NCBI RefSeq assembly: GCF_019059575.1
Contig: NW_024881568.1
Span: 567,501-631,500 of the forward strand
Origin: Amphibalanus amphitrite
Lineage: Eukaryota; Arthropoda; Thecostraca; Balanomorpha; Balanidae
Direction of reading: 5' to 3'
DNA length: 64,000 nt
This document shows positions 54,801 through 64,000 of this stretch, piece by piece. Position 1 is the stretch's first letter. Each line of letters starts with the position of its first letter. The position numbers and the translations under genes were made by a program. The notes under the pieces are model-generated. The model was not told the DNA's origin, did not search any database, and worked only from the letters and a program-made list of their open reading frames with translations.

Positions 54801-56025
54801 TGGATTCGGGAGCCGCGGCGGTGCGGGAACCCGAGCACCGACACAGTCAGGGGGAGGAACAGGGACCCGAGCAATGACACACTCGAGTGTTACAGTACTG
54901 TCACACAATCAGAGGAGTCCAGCCGGTCAGGTCACCAAAGGCGTCAGGCTGAATGGGTATTTTAGGGATTTAACCATCTGGAAAGCACACTGTGGGGCAA
55001 TTATGAGCCAGCTCACCCGTCACAAAATTCAAACATTGTCTACTGTATCCTATTCGCTGCATGTCATAGGCGAATACCAATACTAGTATTCTGATTTCTG
55101 AATTATATTTCTTCATTTGATGCTTTAAGCTTCTTCTTTTATCTAATACAAATAGGTACCTATGTTTTATTTATTTTCATTTGCTAAGCGTTTATAATTG
55201 TTAAAACAGGTGACAATATATAAAAGACCTAAAACATTGGAGGCTGGAGCTATGAATTAGAGGCAAACGCAGTCATTACCTACCAACCATGAATTCTGAC
55301 GACTTTTTGCATAGGTATGCTAAACTGTTTTACGTATCTAAAGCGAATACCATCCACCGTCCTATGACTGGTTTCCTTGCCAAATGTCAGCGTTCCGCGG
55401 ACGAAACATTTCAGCAAACGATACAAGTGATTAATGTGATCTGAAAATAACCTTTTAATAACTACAAAAAAAAAACGTTAGCCCGCACCCATTTGACAGC
55501 CTGTTAGCGTTAAAGACTAAACCATCTACAGAATGGTCCGTGCTGTTTTGCAGATTCACGCTTGAAGCATAATAGAGGCTTCCTTTAATAATTGATGAGT
55601 TATACCTCTTGTTTTCCTTTTTGCGCACCGACACCACTTCTAAGCTATTGGAAGCATAAATACCGTGAGATTAGGCCCAGGTATTTGTGTTGACATTTGA
55701 CAATTACTTCAATTGATATTTATCAATGAAACACCAATACGTGCTCTTAACCCGTTTAACTAATCATGCCCCGAAACAGACCAGATTGACCAAGCGCTTA
55801 ACTCGAGTCCAAAACCAAATCACAAGCATTTCCAATCTGGACAGTGAACAATCGAATATTGGCAATACCTTCCGTAAACGAGCTGAGAGCGTCCAAACAT
55901 TGGCTGGGGAATGTCTCAAATCCCCAACCAGACATAAAATAAAGGAGAAACCACTGCTGAAACTTTGAGCACGGCGGGATAGGTGGTGGAGCCGTCCTCG
56001 CTCTCGGCAGGGCAGCGAGCGGGTC
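54801..56025. other. Unique DNA, nothing recognised
   Basis: AT-rich DNA from about 54950 on, without gene or repeat that I can support. Confidence 0.4.
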
Positions 56026-56165
56026 TGTGTCACGGTATCAGTCACAGTGGACTCTAGGCGGCGGGCAGGTCCGTGTCGCGGTATCAGTCACAGTGGACTC
56101 TAGGCGGCGGGCAGGTCCGTGTCGCTCTCCGAGCGGCGCAGGCGAGACCGTGTCGCTCTCGCAGG
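56026..56165. repeat. 46-bp tandem repeat, 2-3 units
   Basis: GGTATCAGTCACAGTGGACT starts at 56034 and 56080 (46 bp apart); a third, diverged unit keeps GTGTCGCTCTC. Local duplication in GC-rich DNA. Confidence 0.75.
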
Positions 56166-59100
56166 CGGCGTGCGGGTTCGCGCCGCTCTCAAAGGGCCCC
56201 CGGTCGCCGACGGGGCCGGGGGTGAGTTTGGTATTCCGGACGGCGTCTGTCTGTCCGTCGGCGCGCCGCGTCGACCGTCGATACCGTCGGGGATGAGAGG
56301 AGCGCGTGTCGGCGGCTGCGGACGGCGGCCGCTCTGCGGAGAGTGCCCCGTTTCCGCCCGTCCGGCAGCGGCCCGCAGAGACCCGCTGATTTGTCTGTGT
56401 CGATGGGGGTTAATGTACGGAGCGCCGTCTATGCAGCCATATGAAAGAAGTGATTGATAACAGTCCGGAAAAATGGAGCGGATCAAAGGAGAAATTAGTG
56501 CTGATGGAGCGTTCAGGTCAAGGAGGCACATATGGATGGTCAGAAAGCAGGATACCATCTGTCAGAGTCACGTGATGCTTATTTTGCCATTCAGCCGATT
56601 GATAAATGTGTTCCCAGACTCTGACTCAATGACAGCCAACTTGAAGTAGCGATGAAGCTGGAAGCAGCTTTTTGTCCTGCAACTATGAGCTAACAGCTGG
56701 TGCTTCGGGCTGCCCCGGACCAATTACTTCAGCAATCGACAAACGCTGATCAATCACCAACGTCAGCAAAAACTAATACCAGCCTCCATCAGTGGCCCCG
56801 GCTCCATGAGGCGAGCTGGCCGGACTGTGTCCACGGGGACGGCAGCCTCAGTACCTACCGGTCTCGCCGGGCCTGGGACGGTGTGCGCCGGCCGACGACC
56901 CTGTCTGCTAATACCGCCATCATTTACAGCCCCGTGCTGTCTGACCGAGCCGGCCCAGCTCGGCGGCACGCAGGGGAGCCGCCGCAGCTCGACCGCCCGG
57001 TCGTTACCGCACGCAGAGCGAACCGCAGCCCGGAGAACAGGGATTAGTGCAGAGGGCCGGCGGCTGCTGCTGGTCCGTCTGCGCTGGGTCGGGTTTTAGT
57101 CGTCTGAGAGCTGTCTGTTTCCATTGGAAACTGCAAGGCGATCTGTTTCAGCGGGGCTTTCGAGGTGACTTATTTCAACTCTAAACGGTGAAATCTACAT
57201 CAGATAATCGTTAAACATCGGTCGGTTGGAGCTCAGACACTGCAAACGAGCAATCTTCTTCGGAACTCGTAAAATCCGTTATGATAATGAATCCATGCGT
57301 AGTACTACGTAGGTCGTTGCAAGCGGAAAGGTCGCCGAAGCATAACCGCATCAAAATAAATGTGGCGGCTTTGAAGCTGTCCGAAACGTCCTACAACCAA
57401 CAAATATGCAAAACATGTGGGCATGTGTATTAACGGGAAAATGCAATGGTCTGAGAACAGTTTATTGTCATGCAGAGCGGCACTTTCGCTTTCCCGCGGT
57501 CTGTTGATGGGTCGTAAGTGCGGCGTCTGCCTAACGCGAGGTAGACTGCGCCGCACTACACTGGTGTGCGGCGGAACAGCTGGGTGTGGAGCGACAGGCG
57601 TCAGCGGAGAGCAGCGGTAGCCCACGGCGCCACGCAGTGAGGAGGACTTTTGGACAAATCGGAAGAATCGACGAAGTTCTATATAAAATGATGTAACTCT
57701 GAGGCTGATTTACTTTATCGGCCAACCCTCATGTCAAAGACCATGTTTTGTTGTATCAGACGTCTCGTGCCCCAGCCGGCGCCTTCCTCATGTTCTACCG
57801 ACCGCCACAACACCGGTGACTTACACCCCGCCTGTGTCCCGACCTGCGGTCAGTTCCGACCGTGTGTCGTCGATCCGTCTGGCACGGCACTTCGTGAGCG
57901 TGTATCGAGCTGGCACGAGGCCTGCTCCGATCAATGACCGAATCGTTAGCGTTTGACCAATGACCATTGTCAGCGACCTTGCAGAAGTGACCCAATTCGC
58001 CCTACTCAGCGCGTTTGTGACCAGGTATTTGTGGCTTGCAGAGGCCATTGTAAATGGTGCAAACGTAATTATCGGGGTGATTGTGCAGCTAGTAACCGAC
58101 AATTCGCCGAGGGCCGACACATAATCGATAAAAGAAAGCGAAAGGTTTTCGGTATGGGCTCTTCATGCAAATGCTGGACAGTACATACATATAATAAACG
58201 GTTAAGCAAACTGCTTGCAATCAATCATTTTAAGTTATTAATTTGTTTCATTGTTAAATGCAGACATGACTGAAAATGAACAAGCACATATCAAGCGATT
58301 TCAAGCAAGCAAGCGATTTATCATTTCTGCGTCCAGGCATTGAAATTTATGATATCGACATTTTGAACTATCTTGCATACCGGGACTGATAATGTTCAAG
58401 CCATCAAACACTATGCGATGCTGAATTTTCGGAGCCAAGTTTCATGTCACCTTCATCGATGCTGTCAGTCCGTTGGAGTAGTAGGTATCAACAGCGATAG
58501 TGAATTTCATCATGTAAGGAGCGGGCGGATCGAGATGACTTTCGGTGTACGATATCAACGGTATAGTGAAACGTTAAACATTACGGAATTTATCGGATTA
58601 TACAAATATTTTACCAAGGACAAAAGAAACTTGTTGATCTCTTTTATTGCTAAGACCCCACGGGCCATTTTTCTTCACGAGAGTTTTTACAAGCACATTA
58701 CCCAAAATACAGTTCAATATTCCTTACACAATTCACAGTCACACTGTCAGCAAATGCAAGTCAGAAGCTTATAGCGTAATCGACGTTGAATATACACTGC
58801 GATGAATAATACGTGCGATGTACCTGTACATCGCACGCGTTGTTAATTTCTCCCAAAGAGGTTTTACCTAATCAAGTTGAATAAATGCCCATTAGCCAGG
58901 TGACAGAGGTCACTATGGCTCTGCACACACTCGAGTACCCGACCAGAGCCGCGGTCAGCCACGTGGATTCCGGGGCTACTGGGCACGCCACCGCCGGGGT
59001 CAGGTGGCCCGTAACCCGTCCACTGTGACCCCGCTCGGGTCAATAACTCGCGTGGACCCACACTACGCTCGTCAGCCCCCGCCGCCGCCGACAGACCGGC

Positions 59101-61190
59101 TGCTCCAACGTGCAGCCGCAGCGGTGGTTCGGGACTGTGTGAACTATTTTGACATTCAGATGGTCATCCTGTCATTTCTATCCGGCAATATGTCATGCTA
59201 TGACAACCTTTCTTCCACTCGGTCAGAGTGATGGCGTTTTTATTGCGGTGAAAATAACGCCATAAAACTGTCAGCGCCGCGCCCCTGGCCCCTTCCGGAG
59301 CCGTCTAATGCCCCCGGCGATTGGCTCCACTCATCATCGTCCTGACTGATCCACCGCCGACACTAACGACCGAATAGTCGTCCCTGATCAGTGATACATA
59401 GATCCGCAGCGTTACAGGATCAGTGATGCTCACTTAAATCGACCAGCTCGATATTCAGCTCATCGCCAGGATCAGGTAACTGACACGTTTCACCATAAGA
59501 GAGCACCGACTAATGTGAGCAAAAACTATAGCTTTTTATAGCTTTTGAATTTTTCCACGGTTAAAATTAATGTGCATCCGTGCATTGACTGAAGTGAGTA
59601 AACCTGTTTGCACAGTATAGAGTGACCACAATGCAGACAACAGTGCACCTCAGTGAAGGGACTACAGCCTCGCACACTGCTATGTGACGTATGTCTTCAT
59701 TACGCGCCCTCCGCCGGCGGCGGTGGTGCGTGACCAGCTCTGCCCCGAACCTCATCTCATCCTACATCAACACCCTCGTCTGCCGAGCTCAGTTCGGTCA
59801 GGCAGGGGGAGCCATTCGCGCTCACCCGGCGCCTACAGATCGCTCCCAATGAGACACATCCGACATTGGAGCCGGTGTCACCGCGAGACTGGCAACCAGC
59901 CAGATCAAAGGGTATGAGAAACTGTGGAGAACAATGAACATTCACATCTTAAAATGAACTGATTATTTATACATTTACATATATCCTGTTCGCATTCAGT
60001 CAAAAAGGTACGATTTTATTTCCGTTATTGAGTTGACCACACATCAGTAACTGCAGCTATCTGTTTCAGCAGTTCACTGGTGAAAGTTTTATGACTAATT
60101 CTGCCACAGCCTGCCATGCCAGTCAGTCATATTGAAATAAAGTCAGACACACCAAAGTGAGCAATTGTTACGCTCAGGCCTAGGTGCGCAGATGTAATGC
60201 AATTACTGGATCAAAGGACGCCTGTTCCGCGAGCGACGGGCTCTGGGAAGTGGCTGCCCCCGCGTTATATTTCCCGGAACGAGGACGAGCGAGTATAACC
60301 CCGGATGTGGCGAGGTAAATCAGATTTCGTGGAGAATAAAGGGGCACAGTAACAGGCAGATCCTCATCTCCAACCTGTAATGCCTGGTTGACAGAGAAGC
60401 GGCTGTATCAGTATCTTTCCGTATGCCCAGTTCCTCTGTCTTAGATTCCCCTGAAGCTGACGTATTGCATATGCATCATGCAATCTCTTCCCGTGGGTAT
60501 AAAATCAATAGTGCAATTTACCACACCATCTCTTTTCGTTGAAGAAACGTATGAGAAAACTTGCAATCAGGCTGGGGCGAGTTTATCACCCACGTCACTC
60601 AGCCACCGCCCGAGAACACGAGGGAAGTCAAAGACAAAGGATGTCGCGTTAAATCAGGTTTCTGTATCCATGAACTGATCGATGGCAGTGCAAAACTTTT
60701 CGTTCTGCTTATTACCCTGCTAAAAACGGACTCCCAAAATATGAACCCATGATATGAGCCCAAAAATGTTCGGAAAGCAATCACCAACCGGCTCAATCCG
60801 GAGGCTGAAATCTACCCGGCTATTTATATCAATCCTCAACCAGAAACTGCAAGTCGAAACTAGCTTACCAGACCTGAGCGCCACCGAAACCGTTCGCAAA
60901 ACATCCCGGCCGAGTTTCACGGGCTGATCCCGCCTGTTGGCTTTGGAGACGGACCGAGCGAGCTCGATGGTGCCTGAAGTCTAGACGGATGCGCCGCTAT
61001 CGATCCGGGAGCAATTCATTCAGCGGGGATGTTGTTGGAGAAATTCATCACGGCTGGGTGTGTGGCCGCCTCGATAAGTAGCCATCACCAGCCGATATAT
61101 TTTACCGCGGGTATTGGGTACACACAGGAGTATGTGCTTTGTTTTGTTTGTGCTTCACTGGCGACTGCATTTTTCAGTTGCGGCTGCAAG
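56166..61190. other. Unique DNA, no supported gene
   Basis: Alternating GC-rich (56170-56400, 56800-57080, 57760-57920, 58900-59110, 59690-59870) and AT-rich stretches. The longest frame in an AT-rich part, 58373-58774 plus strand, has 133 codons without a recognisable domain and I do not call it. No RNA gene or transposon terminus found. Confidence 0.4.
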
Positions 61191-63737
<2,547 letters not shown>

Positions 63738-63915
63738 CTGAAACAGACTCTTTCCGCGCTCAGGAAATCGCATGCGAGAGCCTATTTAAATACATTATAA
63801 TTCTTCTCGCATCAATCGCTTGCGGGAGGTGCGTGCGATTGATGCCAGTGTGCTTCCATGTATTTGAATAGGCTCTCGCAAGCGATTTCCTGACTGCGGA
63901 AAGAGTCTGTTTCAG
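63738..63915. mobile_element. 178-bp hairpin MITE
   Basis: Left arm CTGAAACAGACTCTTTCCGC...CAGGAAATCGC...GAGAGCCTATT and the right arm, its near-exact complement, cover about 58 bases each. An inner pair GCATCAATCGC / GCGATTGATGC adds to the stem. Target duplication not resolved. Non-coding. Confidence 0.75.
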
Positions 63916-63946
63916 GCATAAGGCTATGGTAGAAGTCAGGGCTTAA

Positions 63947-64000
63947 CCCGCTTCTGGTCACTGGCTGGGGTCGACAGTCCGGGGTCGGGCGACACCGATA
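63947..64000 (+). mobile_element. Start of another TTAA-family element (cut by window end)
   Basis: TTAA at 63943-63946 followed by CCCGCTTCTGGTCACTGGCTGGGG, resembling the outer ends of E1, E2 and E4. The partner end would lie beyond the window. Confidence 0.4.

Noticed and set aside
54437..54880. 147-codon frame on the minus strand
   Set aside because: Arises from the 60-bp hairpin minisatellite; no domain.
58373..58774. 133-codon frame in AT-rich DNA
   Set aside because: No recognisable domain, no splice or promoter context; could be chance.

Overview
This window looks like intergenic and intronic DNA from an invertebrate animal, with an arthropod such as a crustacean plausible but not proven. 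Evidence: one spliced coding exon with a strong GTGAGT donor, several non-LTR retrotransposons, a tyrosine-recombinase retrotransposon, hAT, mariner-like and TTAA-type DNA elements, long GA/CT microsatellites and CpG-rich unique DNA. No bacterial gene organisation is present and there is almost no host coding sequence.

The only host gene I can support is one minus-strand first coding exon (20191-21043) of a monocarboxylate-transporter-like protein (SLC16/MCT family). It carries a long hydrophilic N-terminus and the first membrane segment. Its remaining exons are not visible, so the roughly 20 kb to the left, filled with nested transposons, is probably intron. The CpG-rich DNA at 21.0-24.3 kb is probably upstream sequence.

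Layout: 1-3.5 kb unique DNA with a degenerate GTCTC array. 3.5-5.2 kb a foldback element carrying TTAA element E1. 6.0-14.8 kb a small hAT-like element split by two later elements, one holding E2 and the other a nearly intact CR1-type LINE. 17.8-18.8 kb E3. 20.2-21.0 kb transporter exon. 24.4-26.1 kb a hAT-type element with a perfect 8-bp target duplication. 26.3-37.9 kb a nested stack: an outer element with GGGCATTCC ends contains a hAT-type element (8-bp duplication), which contains a minisatellite array, two LINE copies, E4, E5, the end of another family member, a TA-flanked element with a 96-bp satellite, and small MITEs. 38.6 and 45.2 kb two copies of one MITE. 43.2 kb a retro-type repeat with a perfect 60-bp palindrome. 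46.2-47.6 kb a mariner-like element. 47.6-48.5 kb E6. 50.1-54.3 kb a DIRS-order (PAT/Ngaro-like) retrotransposon with split direct repeats A1-B1-A2-B2. 54.5-54.8 kb a hairpin minisatellite. 61.2-61.45 kb a GA microsatellite. 63.7-64.0 kb a hairpin MITE and the start of another TTAA element.

The most interesting signal is the TTAA-flanked family (E1-E6 plus fragments). All members share polarity, interior sequence, subterminal G-tract/C-tract hairpins and clusters of AGGTCA. Each copy has its own private terminal motif, present once at one end and twice (around a spacer) at the other. The motif matches between the two ends of a copy but differs between copies, as if both ends are rewritten together. 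I have not found this described from memory; it needs a family-wide alignment to confirm.
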